A stretch of DNA of 6,129 nucleotides from Candidatus Omnitrophota bacterium. Lineage in GTDB: Bacteria; Verrucomicrobiota; Verrucomicrobiia; Limisphaerales; UBA1319. Below the pieces are notes generated by a model. It searched no databases, was not told the origin of the DNA, and saw only the letters and a program-made list of their open reading frames with translations. A program made the translations under genes and the position numbers. Positions 1-6,129 of this stretch are shown here, piece after piece (the stretch's first letter is position 1; the number at the start of each line of letters is the position of its first letter). The DNA is taken from NCBI GenBank assembly GCA_023473405.1, contig JAMCZD010000421.1:1-6129 (forward strand), written 5' to 3'.

Positions 1-2
1 AG

Positions 3-44
3 GAACATAGCCGCCGGCTCGATTTGATCATCGAGGGGAAGTAA
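3..44 (+). CDS. Possible C-terminal tail of a rightward gene (partial)
   Basis: Thirteen codons open from the left edge read EHSRRLDLIIEGK and end in TAA at 42-44. The other two forward frames stop within the first 27 bases. The charged and aliphatic mix looks like an ordinary cytoplasmic C-terminus, and a gene ending here would converge with the transporter ending at 91, with an inverted repeat between them. So short an open stretch can arise by chance, and no family can be named. Confidence 0.33.
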   Translation, partial: EHSRRLDLIIEGK

Positions 45-52
45 TCCTCCGA

Positions 53-88
53 GCGTGTTTTGAAATTGCCAGAGGCGCGGAAACACGC
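53..88. terminator. Inverted repeat between convergent gene ends, possible terminator
   Basis: GCGTGTTT at 53-60 is the exact reverse complement of AAACACGC at 81-88, giving an 8-bp stem with a 20-base loop. The match extends to 10 bp with one mismatch (51-60 against 81-90). It sits between the TAA at 42-44 and the transporter stop codon at 91-93, where a bidirectional terminator would be expected. Neither side has a clear run of T, so a classical intrinsic terminator is not shown. Confidence 0.3.
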
Positions 89-90
89 CC

Positions 91-852
91 TCAGAGGACC
101 TCGAAACCGAAGCGCACGATCATCACCCCGACAACCGCCAGGAAAAAGAGGCGGATAAATGCGTTGCCCTTGCCCATGGCCATACGGGTGCCTGCGACTG
201 CCCCGGCCATATTGCACAGCCCCATCGGGACGGCATACCGATACAGGATATGGTCCGTCGCGGCGAAATACGACACCGCCGACAGGTTGGTGGCGAAGTT
301 CAGGACCTTCGCGCTCGCGGTGGCCGTCAGAAAGTCAAAGCCGAACCAACCAATGAAAATGAACATCAGAAAACTGCCCGTGCCCGGCCCAAAAAAGCCG
401 TCGTAAAAACCGATGACGACTCCAACCAGCATCCCCAGCCATTTCTCGTGACGCGCCGCAAACCGCGGGGCATGGGACGAGCCAAAGTCCTTTTTCAAAT
501 ACGTGTAGACCGCCACTATAATCAACAACACCAGGATCATCGGCTTCAGAAGCCGGCTGCTGATCACGGTAACCGTTGCCGCACCCAATAACGAGAAACC
601 AAATGCCGTCAAACCCGCCGGCAGTATCGACGACCAATTGATCCTGACCTGGCGCGAATACCGGGCGACCGCCATGCCCGTCCCGCATATCGACGATAGT
701 TTGTTGGTGCCAAACACCAACGGAACCGAGGCCGTCCACCTCGACGGCAGAAAAATAAACAGCGCCGGGATTTGGATCAACCCGCCACCGCCTACCACTG
801 AATCCACAAACCCGGCCAGAAACGCCAAACCGCTCAGGTAAAACACTTCCAT
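91..852 (-). CDS. YfcA-like TSUP (TauE/SafE family) membrane transporter
   Basis: A 253-residue polytopic inner-membrane protein of the TSUP family, whose members are implicated in export or uptake of sulfite, sulfoacetate and other small organic or sulfur anions; the substrate here cannot be read from sequence. Two pseudo-repeated family motifs are visible: AGFVDSVVGGGGLIQIPAL (about residues 13-31) and GFYDGFFGPGTGSF (148-161). GTNKLSS (48-54), ASAKVLNFATNLSA (179-192) and a C-terminal GTRMAMGKG segment are also present. These closely recall E. coli YfcA. Hydrophobic stretches occur throughout, and the length is normal for the family. The frame stays open upstream to an ATG at 948, but those 32 extra residues are charged and lack family features. 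The ATG at 852 begins directly before the first membrane segment, with a weak GGAACGG upstream, so it is preferred. The gene is divergent from the kinase, with no evident operon partner. Confidence 0.9.
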   Translation of the reverse strand: MEVFYLSGLAFLAGFVDSVVGGGGLIQIPALFIFLPSRWTASVPLVFGTNKLSSICGTGMAVARYSRQVRINWSSILPAGLTAFGFSLLGAATVTVISSRLLKPMILVLLIIVAVYTYLKKDFGSSHAPRFAARHEKWLGMLVGVVIGFYDGFFGPGTGSFLMFIFIGWFGFDFLTATASAKVLNFATNLSAVSYFAATDHILYRYAVPMGLCNMAGAVAGTRMAMGKGNAFIRLFFLAVVGVMIVRFGFEVL

Positions 853-1069
853 AAAAGACCGTTCCAACGGCTCTAAGCTGTCGAAACTCACGCGCCAAGA
901 AAAGGCAAATCGCGGCGGTCCTTGACGATTGCATTCAATTTTCTTCATGCTAGCATTAAGCTCATGAATAAACGAGCAACTCGTTCAGCAAGCGCCACAA
1001 CCGAACTCGCCGGTCCTTGCCGCCGGTTATGCCATGTGGTTTAACCGTCGAAAGGCGTAACGATTCTTT
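853..1069. promoter_or_regulatory. Divergent intergenic region between transporter and kinase
   Basis: About 217 bp lie between the preferred transporter start (852) and the kinase start (1070), and promoters for both genes should lie here. Rightward, TTGACG at 922-927 resembles a -35 box, but the downstream hexamers (CATGCT at 946 or TAGCAT at 951) are poor or badly spaced. Leftward, no better pair stands out. A short perfect inverted repeat lies at 971-985. CGCCGGT occurs twice, 13 bp apart, at 1008-1014 and 1021-1027. AAAGG at 1051-1055, about 14 bases before the kinase GTG, is a distant Shine-Dalgarno candidate. If the transporter really starts at 948, the region shrinks to 121 bp. No sigma-factor assignment can be supported. 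Confidence 0.45.
971..985. repeat. Perfect 6-bp inverted repeat with 3-base loop
   Basis: AACGAG-CAA-CTCGTT lies about 85 bases upstream of the kinase start and 23 bases beyond the longest transporter start. It could fold as a small hairpin in RNA or serve as a dimeric operator between divergent genes. Read leftward it is followed by TATT, but no gene lies upstream for it to terminate. Function unknown; a chance occurrence is possible. Confidence 0.35.
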
Positions 1070-2698
1070 GTGAAAGCGTTTCCAATCCATCGCCCACCAG
1101 GACCGGGACGGCGGTGCCCCAAAACCGGTAATTACCCGGACGCGCCGAAAGATGAGACCGGTTGCGAAGGGTGGCTCGAAGCCCTGTTTACCCATACTGC
1201 GCAGGCCATACTGGTCCACGCCATGGACGGGCATTTCATCGACGTCAATCCAGCGGCCTGCGCAATCCTTGGGTACAGCCGCGATGAGCTTCTAGTCCTG
1301 CGCCCGTGGGACATCGTGATGGATGCCCGCCGCGAGCGGATGCGGCGTATGTGGCGCGGAACGGAGCGTGGCCGGCCAGTCCTGATCGAGCGGACCTATC
1401 GCCGCAAGGATGGCCAGCGCGTCGAGGCTGAGGCGCGGCTGACTCGTGTCGCCTTCGATGGAGGGGACGCAATTGTCGAGACGTGCCGGGACATGACGGA
1501 GCGTAAACGGATCAAAGAAGCCCTGCGTGGGTCGGAGCAACTGGCACGGGGGCAGGCGGAGGCCTTGAGACAGGCGTTGGACGCCCTGGCAAGGGAAACT
1601 ACCTCCGATAAACTGCTCGGCCACATATTATGCATCCTGCGCCAGCAGATGAACGCCCACTGCGTGAGCCTTTGGTTGGAAGCCGAGGCGGGGCCCGCCC
1701 CGGGATTCAATCTCTCTTGTCTGGGTGGCCGCGTCGATTCCCGGGCCGCTGCAGACCCAACCCTCGCCACGAGCAATTCGAGTTGGCAGGAAGACCCTTT
1801 GCGGGAGGAGATTCTGCGGACGGGCCGGCCCGTTTTATGCGAAGCCATTGGCAAGGATTCGCGGGCGCGTCAATATCGGCGCCAGTGGCTTGAACAGGGG
1901 ATTCAGGTAGTGCTGGCCGTCCCGCTCATAGCCGCCGGGCGGGTGATCGGTTCCATCCGCATTTGCAGTTGCCATCCACACGCTTACCGGGCTGAGGATA
2001 TCGAGTTGGCCCAAGCCCTCGCTCATCAAGTCACGTTGTCCCTTCAACTGACCCGGTTGGTCGAGCAGAACCGCCAGGCGGCAGTGCTCGAAGAACGAAA
2101 CCGCCTGGCGCGCGACATTCACGACACGCTGGCGCAAAACTTCAATGCTATCGTCCTGAATCTCGAAGCCGCCGATGCGGCTGTCCGGAACGACCGGATC
2201 GAAGAGGCGAACCGGCATATTCGGAATGCGGTTGACCAGGCCCGTCTCGGGCTGGGCGAGGCACGGCGGTCCGTGCGCGCATTACGTTCCCAGGCCCTTG
2301 AGTATGGCGACCTTTGGGCCATGTTCGGCGCCCTTTTCAAGCAGGCGAATCCCGGCGGCGGACTGCGGACCTCCGTTCGTTTCCAGGGTGCGCCTCGGCC
2401 CCTGCCGCCAAGCTGGGAAGAGCACCTGCTTCGGATCAGCCAGGAAGCCCTCACCAACACGCTGAAACATGCCTGCGCCAGCCGGTTCGAGGCCTGGCTG
2501 GCGTTTGCATCCCGCGATTTGCGCCTCGAGCTCCGCGACAACGGCACCGGGTTTAATCCATTGAGCTGCAACGGCGGTTTTGGCCTCAGCGGTATGAGGG
2601 AACGCGTCAAGGCCATGGGCGGGCGGCTTACCCTCCACTCGAGGGCAGGCAAAGGCACGGCCATCGTCGTCGTCTTGCCCTATCCCTCAGCCTCATGA
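1070..2698 (+). CDS. PAS-GAF sensor histidine kinase, NarX/DegS-like (HisKA_3)
   Basis: A 542-residue cytoplasmic sensor kinase with no signal peptide or membrane segment. A PAS domain spans about 34-145 (GHFIDVNPAACAILGYSRDEL, ending CRDMTERK). A short helical linker leads to a GAF domain (about 172-330, AVPLIAAGRVIGSIRI). The HisKA_3 dimerisation domain follows (about 338-405), with phosphoacceptor His351 in RDIHDTLAQNF. Asp352 and Gln356 form the DxxxQ motif tied to phosphatase activity in NarX-type kinases, so it is probably bifunctional. The HATPase domain has an N-box (EALTNTLKHA, 459-468), G1 (RDNGTGF, 489-495) and G2 (GFGLSGM, 503-509), all intact. The start is GTG at 1070, the only usual start between the in-frame TAA at 1058 and Met52, which lies inside PAS. 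The signal is unknown; PAS and GAF can bind haem, flavin or small ligands, but no diagnostic ligand residue was identified. It overlaps the regulator by 4 bp. Confidence 0.95.
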   Translation: MKAFPIHRPPGPGRRCPKTGNYPDAPKDETGCEGWLEALFTHTAQAILVHAMDGHFIDVNPAACAILGYSRDELLVLRPWDIVMDARRERMRRMWRGTERGRPVLIERTYRRKDGQRVEAEARLTRVAFDGGDAIVETCRDMTERKRIKEALRGSEQLARGQAEALRQALDALARETTSDKLLGHILCILRQQMNAHCVSLWLEAEAGPAPGFNLSCLGGRVDSRAAADPTLATSNSSWQEDPLREEILRTGRPVLCEAIGKDSRARQYRRQWLEQGIQVVLAVPLIAAGRVIGSIRICSCHPHAYRAEDIELAQALAHQVTLSLQLTRLVEQNRQAAVLEERNRLARDIHDTLAQNFNAIVLNLEAADAAVRNDRIEEANRHIRNAVDQARLGLGEARRSVRALRSQALEYGDLWAMFGALFKQANPGGGLRTSVRFQGAPRPLPPSWEEHLLRISQEALTNTLKHACASRFEAWLAFASRDLRLELRDNGTGFNPLSCNGGFGLSGMRERVKAMGGRLTLHSRAGKGTAIVVVLPYPSAS

Positions 2699-3399
2699 GC
2701 CCCGTTCGAAATCCTCGTCCTTCCAAGCGAACTCCATCGCCGCAAACCTGGTCCAATCGCACCGGCAAGTCCTCTACGGATCCCCAAATCCGCCTCCTGA
2801 TAGCCGATGATCACGAGGTGGTTCGGCAAGGATTGGCAGCGATGGTCACCGGCCAGCCCGATATGCGGGTGGTGGCGGAAGCGCCTCACGGACGCCTCGC
2901 CGTCCAGTTGTGGCAGCAGCACCGCCCCGATGTCTCCCTGCTGGACCTGCGCATGCCTGAGATGGACGGCATGGGGGTGCTCCTCGAAATTCGCCGCCAG
3001 GATGCCTCGGCACGCGCCATCATGCTCACCACGTTCGATTGCGATGAGGACATTTACCGCGCCGTGCGCGAAGGTGCTAAGGCGTATTTGCTCAAGGATG
3101 CGTCGAGGGACGAGCTCCTGGCGTGCATCCGCAAAGTGGCGGCTGGTGAAACGTATTTCCCGCCGGCCATCGTCGCCAAATTGGCAACGCGAATGAGCGG
3201 CGGCGAGCTGACCGGGCGCGAACTCGAGGTCTTGACACTCCTGGCTAAGGGCCGAAGCAACAAGGAAATTGGCGGCAGCCTGTTCATTAGCGAGACCACG
3301 GTCAAGTCTCACGTCAAGAGCCTGTTCGCCAAACTCCAAGTCCTCAGCCGCACCGAGGCCATCGCCGTAGCCACGCGCCGGGGGTTGATCCGGTTTTAG
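2695..3399 (+). CDS. NarL/FixJ-family response regulator (receiver + LuxR HTH)
   Basis: A 234-residue DNA-binding response regulator, the expected phosphorylation partner of the kinase just upstream. The receiver domain (about 31-148) has acidic pocket Asp38-Asp39 (LLIADDHEVVRQG), phosphoacceptor Asp84 (LLDLRMPEMDG), the Thr112/Thr113 switch position and Lys134 (YLLKDAS). The LuxR-type helix-turn-helix covers about 171-230 (LTGRELEVL, GRSNKEIGGSLFISETTVKSHV), so it should bind DNA as a dimer after phosphorylation. The start ATG overlaps the kinase TGA as ATGA (2695-2698), indicating one mRNA and translational coupling. This start leaves about 30 residues rich in Pro, Ser, Thr and basic residues before the first receiver strand. 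That is unusual for NarL-type regulators and probably disordered. No ATG lies between this start and the receiver. Targets are unknown; the cytochrome 3' of it is the nearest candidate. Confidence 0.95.
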   Translation: MSPVRNPRPSKRTPSPQTWSNRTGKSSTDPQIRLLIADDHEVVRQGLAAMVTGQPDMRVVAEAPHGRLAVQLWQQHRPDVSLLDLRMPEMDGMGVLLEIRRQDASARAIMLTTFDCDEDIYRAVREGAKAYLLKDASRDELLACIRKVAAGETYFPPAIVAKLATRMSGGELTGRELEVLTLLAKGRSNKEIGGSLFISETTVKSHVKSLFAKLQVLSRTEAIAVATRRGLIRF

Positions 3400-3417
3400 G
3401 CTGGCCTGGCTGTCATA

Positions 3418-3438
3418 TCCTCCTCAAGGAGGAGTTTT
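3418..3438 (+). terminator. Small hairpin plus TTTT, candidate intrinsic terminator
   Basis: TCCTCC (3418-3423), loop TCAA, then GGAGGA (3428-3433) form a perfect 6-bp stem, followed by G and TTTT (3435-3438). It lies 18 bases after the response-regulator stop and fits a weak rho-independent terminator for the kinase-regulator transcript. The right arm also contains a consensus-like AAGGAGG (3426-3432), but no start codon lies at ribosome-binding distance, so a translational role is less likely. The stem is short and the T run has only four bases. Confidence 0.45.
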
Positions 3439-3452
3439 ATCCACTCCTTCCG

Positions 3453-3469
3453 GGTATCAAAAAAATACC
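3453..3469. repeat. Inverted repeat GGTAT-N7-ATACC with an A tract
   Basis: GGTAT (3453-3457) and ATACC (3465-3469) are reverse complements flanking CAAAAAA, and together they include a run of seven A (3459-3465). The element lies between the presumed terminator and the cytochrome start, where an operator or promoter-upstream element would sit. A weak -35/-10-like pair follows: TTGCCC at 3474-3479 and TATGAC at 3498-3503, with an 18-base spacer and 4/6 matches each. The orientation is not the classical NarL 7-2-7 arrangement. The regulatory role is inference from position. Confidence 0.3.
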
Positions 3470-3519
3470 TCCCTTGCCCAATAGCGCCGCCGCTGTCTAT
3501 GACTCAGACTATCGACCAT

Positions 3520-6129
3520 ATGAAAACCAATACCAAACCAATACCAAAGCAGGTAATGCAACGTCCTAACGGCAAGGCCAAAGCCAGTTTCCCGATCAGC
3601 CTCGCGGCAATCGGAGCAATCTGGTGCGCCTTGTTTGTTTTGCTGACAAACGGTCCGGATACCTCCGCCGCGAATGCCGCCCTTCTGGGCTGGAACAACC
3701 TGGGAATGCATTGCATGGACAATGATTTCTCGGTCTTTTGCACGCTGCCGCCCTACAATACCATCGAGGCCCAGCTCATCGTGAACGGCCTGCTGGTCAC
3801 CAATGGCTCGAACTACACAGTGACCTACGAGGCCATCGCCGATCCGGACGGCTCGATCAACACAACCTCCCAGGGCAAAATCAACTTCTGGCAATTCACA
3901 CCCGATCTCTTCGGTCCGATGCCGGCCGACACGGGGCTGTTGGGATGGTCAATGCCCGGCCCAAACAACGTCCCGCAAAATATGCTGTTCGAGAATTACA
4001 ACTCTCCCACCCCCGGCGTTTCAACCCCCGCCAACTGGTTCCGCGCCGAGGGTATTCCCGCGTCCCCATACGACGATGCCGGCCGGACAAATTCATATCC
4101 GATGATGCGCCTGGTGGCTCGAGACGCGGCAAACAATATCGTTGCAACCAGTGACATCGTCGTACCGATTTCCGACGAAATGGACTGCAGCGCCTGTCAT
4201 GCCTCCGGTGGGTCGCCCGCCGCAAAGCCGGTGGCCGGTTGGGTCAATGATCCTAACCCCACCCGCGATTACCGGCTCAACATCCTGCGCCTTCACGACG
4301 AACTCCAAGACTCGGCGACTTACCCCGGCATTCTTTCCAGCAATGGTTTCAATTCCCAGGGCCTGTATCAAAGCGTGGTCAACGACAACCATCCGGTGCT
4401 TTGCGCCAAATGCCATCTCTCCGAGGCCCTGCCAGGTTCCGGTTACGGCAATATCCCGCCCCTGAACCGTGCGATTCACTCGCTTCACGCCCTGGTGACC
4501 GATCCTTCGACCGGCATGGCTCTGAACGACGCGGCGAATCGCTCGGCTTGCTACAGGTGCCATCCGGGCTCGACGACCCAGTGCCTGCGCGGTGCCATGG
4601 GATCGGCCATTGCCAGCGATGGGTCCCAGGAAATGCAGTGCCAAAGCTGCCACGGCACCATGAGCGACGTCGCCGCCCCCACTCGGGTCGGATGGTTCAT
4701 GGAACCTGCCTGTCAGAGCTGCCACAGCGGCACCGCCATCCATAACAACGGCCAAATCCGCTACACCTCCGCCCTCGATGCCAATGGCGTTGCGCGGACG
4801 GCGGTAGATCAGACCTTTGCCACCACGCCCAATACCCCCGCGCCGGGGTTGAGCCTCTATCGTTTCTCTGTCGGGCACGGCGGACTGCAGTGCGCCGCCT
4901 GCCACGGTTCGCCCCATGCCATCTTCCCCACCTCGCACCGCAACGACAACATCGAGAGCAGTGAACTGCAAGGCCATGCCGGCACGATTGCCGAATGCAC
5001 CGCCTGCCATGCCACCATGCCCGGTACCGTCAATGGCGGCCCGCATGGGATGCATCCAATTGGCCAGACCTGGGTTAGCCAGCACCAGGGCGCGGCTGAA
5101 CACAACTCCGGCGCATGCCAGTCCTGTCACGGAATCGATTATCGAGGCACGGTGCTGTCTTTAGTCAAAGGCGACCGCACGCTGAGCGCCTTTGGCACGC
5201 AGAACTTCTTCCGCGGAGCGATCATCGGTTGCTACACCTGTCACAATGGCCCCGGCGGTGAAGGCACGCCCGGTCCGGCGCCCACTGTGAGCGATGTATC
5301 GGCCACCACCGCCGTTGGGCAATCGGTTGACATGACCCTGCCCGTCTCGGGGACCGGCGCCACGTTGCGGATCATCTCCCAACCGGCCGATGGCTCGGTC
5401 GGGTTGATCAATGGGATCGCTACCTATTTCCCGCCTCCGGGTTTCACCGGCACGGCAACATTCACGTTCGCCGCTTACAACGGTTCCAGGAACTCGAACC
5501 TCGGCACTGGCACGGTCACCGTGGGGACCGGTGGGAACCCGCCGCCTCCTCCGCCGCCGCCGTCAGCCCCGGTTATCACCGTGCAGCCAGCCAGCCAGAC
5601 CGTCACCGCCGGAGCCAATGTCACCTTCAGCGTGACCGCTACCGGCACCGCCCCACTGGCCTACCAATGGCAGAAGGACGGCGTCAATATCAACGGCGCC
5701 ACCAGTCAGAACCTGACGCTCTCGATTATCACCACCGCGGATGCCGGCAGTTACCGTGTGATCGTGAGTAATTCGTCCGGCTCGGCCACCAGCGCCTTGG
5801 CGACACTAACCGTCAATACCGTGTCATTCACGGTCGCTCTCACCAGCCCGCTGAACGGGGCCGTATACACTGAGCCGGCTGACGTCCGGCTCACCGCCCA
5901 GGTCTCGCCATCCGGCAGCGCCGACCGGGTGCGATTCTACGATGGCACCAGTTTCCTGGGCAGCGCCTCGGAAGCGCCCTACACGATTACGGCGAGGGAC
6001 TTGGGCTCAGGCGTGCACGTCTTCACTGCAAAAGCCACAAGTTACTCGGGAACGACCGTTACCTCGGTCCCGGTCCAGATCACCGTCAATTCGCGATACT
6101 ACAGCGACCGGCACAGCAGCTATTCGCGT
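3520..6129 (+). CDS. Exported nonahaem (at least) c-type cytochrome with Ig-like modules, 3' end outside window
   Basis: An open frame of 870 codons to the right edge with no stop. Residues 1-53 form an export signal: basic n-region, hydrophobic core ISLAAIGAIWCALFVLL, likely cleavage after ANA. A haem-free N-terminal domain follows (GWNNLGMHCMD at 57-67, then LPPYNTIEAQLI). Nine CXXCH haem c sites begin at residues 223, 295, 344, 374, 398, 458, 493, 533 and 571. At least 13 other His lie between 259 and 528, enough for bis-His ligation. The downstream modules are cadherin-like (about 588-669), eight prolines (674-681), an Ig-like domain (about 684-766, AYQWQKDG, DAGSYRVIVSN) and a second Ig-like domain (about 769-857, VRFYDGTSFLG). 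It probably transfers electrons in the periplasm or at the cell surface. The start is uncertain: ATG at 3499, 3520 and 3556 are all in frame and none has a good Shine-Dalgarno. The ATG at 3556 would give a more typical 41-residue signal peptide. Confidence 0.9.
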   Translation, partial: MKTNTKPIPKQVMQRPNGKAKASFPISLAAIGAIWCALFVLLTNGPDTSAANAALLGWNNLGMHCMDNDFSVFCTLPPYNTIEAQLIVNGLLVTNGSNYTVTYEAIADPDGSINTTSQGKINFWQFTPDLFGPMPADTGLLGWSMPGPNNVPQNMLFENYNSPTPGVSTPANWFRAEGIPASPYDDAGRTNSYPMMRLVARDAANNIVATSDIVVPISDEMDCSACHASGGSPAAKPVAGWVNDPNPTRDYRLNILRLHDELQDSATYPGILSSNGFNSQGLYQSVVNDNHPVLCAKCHLSEALPGSGYGNIPPLNRAIHSLHALVTDPSTGMALNDAANRSACYRCHPGSTTQCLRGAMGSAIASDGSQEMQCQSCHGTMSDVAAPTRVGWFMEPACQSCHSGTAIHNNGQIRYTSALDANGVARTAVDQTFATTPNTPAPGLSLYRFSVGHGGLQCAACHGSPHAIFPTSHRNDNIESSELQGHAGTIAECTACHATMPGTVNGGPHGMHPIGQTWVSQHQGAAEHNSGACQSCHGIDYRGTVLSLVKGDRTLSAFGTQNFFRGAIIGCYTCHNGPGGEGTPGPAPTVSDVSATTAVGQSVDMTLPVSGTGATLRIISQPADGSVGLINGIATYFPPPGFTGTATFTFAAYNGSRNSNLGTGTVTVGTGGNPPPPPPPPSAPVITVQPASQTVTAGANVTFSVTATGTAPLAYQWQKDGVNINGATSQNLTLSIITTADAGSYRVIVSNSSGSATSALATLTVNTVSFTVALTSPLNGAVYTEPADVRLTAQVSPSGSADRVRFYDGTSFLGSASEAPYTITARDLGSGVHVFTAKATSYSGTTVTSVPVQITVNSRYYSDRHSSYSR
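3526..3547. repeat. Two tandem copies of an 11-bp unit near the cytochrome start
   Basis: ACCAATACCAA occurs twice without a gap (3526-3536 and 3537-3547), both perfect. The unit is not a multiple of three, so the repeat does not reflect a repeated peptide. It ends 8 bases before the ATG at 3556 and lies just inside the frame if translation begins at 3520 or 3499. Eleven bp is close to one helical turn, so a repeated protein-binding site is possible, as is simple slippage. Confidence 0.5.

Noticed and set aside
335..934. Second leftward frame overlapping the transporter
   Set aside because: It is an out-of-frame reading of the same DNA. The other frame shows TSUP motifs and membrane segments, and this one does not.
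853..948. Upstream start of the transporter at 948 (32 extra residues)
   Set aside because: The extension is polar and charged, lacks family resemblance and has no Shine-Dalgarno. The ATG at 852 begins right at the first membrane segment. It cannot be fully excluded.
1964..1975. CSCH in the kinase GAF domain (residues 299-302) as a haem c site
   Set aside because: Covalent haem attachment needs two residues between the cysteines (CXXCH), and the kinase is cytoplasmic. The match is only superficial.
2680..3339. Leftward open frame of 219 codons opposite the response regulator
   Set aside because: It lies opposite an unmistakable receiver-HTH gene with all catalytic residues. The antisense product has no family features.
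3457..3894. Leftward open frame of 145 codons covering the cytochrome start region
   Set aside because: No recognisable motif, and it overlaps the signal peptide and conserved N-terminal block of the cytochrome. Treated as a shadow frame.
4093..5130. Long leftward open frame of 345 codons opposite the cytochrome
   Set aside because: It is fully antisense to the haem-encoding region, and its translation shows no recognisable domain. It is explained by GC-rich codon structure, whereas the forward frame carries nine CXXCH motifs and a signal peptide.
91..6129. A sulfite-metabolism cluster linking the TauE/SafE-type transporter with a multihaem sulfite reductase
   Set aside because: TSUP proteins have varied substrates and this one looks most like YfcA. 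All nine haem sites are ordinary CXXCH, and I saw no extended CX15CH-type site as in MccA sulfite reductase. The transporter is also divergently transcribed.
1..6129. CRISPR array, tRNA/rRNA, insertion sequence, phage or defence genes
   Set aside because: No regularly spaced direct repeats, cloverleaf-like sequence, transposase or terminal inverted repeats, or nuclease, helicase or toxin motifs were seen on either strand.

Overview
The window most likely comes from a GC-rich member of the Verrucomicrobiota or a related PVC-group bacterium. This rests on the style of the long last gene, where an exported multihaem cytochrome leads into cysteine-free Ig-like repeats of the kind common in large secreted Verrucomicrobiota proteins. 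Weak or absent Shine-Dalgarno sequences fit but prove nothing. The assignment is an inference from sequence style; no search was run.

Layout: a possible last 13 codons of a rightward gene end at 44. An inverted repeat follows, then a leftward gene for a YfcA-like TSUP (TauE/SafE) membrane transporter (91-852). A divergent intergenic region of about 217 bp separates it from a rightward set. That set begins with a soluble PAS-GAF-HisKA_3 histidine kinase (1070-2698), joined by an ATGA overlap to a NarL/FixJ-type response regulator (2695-3399). After a gap of about 120-155 bp holding a small hairpin, an inverted repeat and an 11-bp tandem repeat, a very large open frame starts near 3520 and runs off the right edge. 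It encodes an exported cytochrome with nine CXXCH haem motifs, followed by a cadherin-like module, a proline linker, an Ig-like domain and a second bacterial Ig-like domain.

How the genes may work together: kinase and regulator are almost certainly a cognate pair. The cytochrome directly downstream is the obvious candidate target, which would make this a sensor-controlled electron-transfer locus, but the hairpin between them suggests the cytochrome has its own transcript. The transporter is divergent and has no demonstrable functional link.

No CRISPR array, tRNA, rRNA, insertion sequence, phage gene or defence system was seen. The most interesting object is the haem/Ig fusion protein and its possible control by the adjacent two-component system; the individual families are known.
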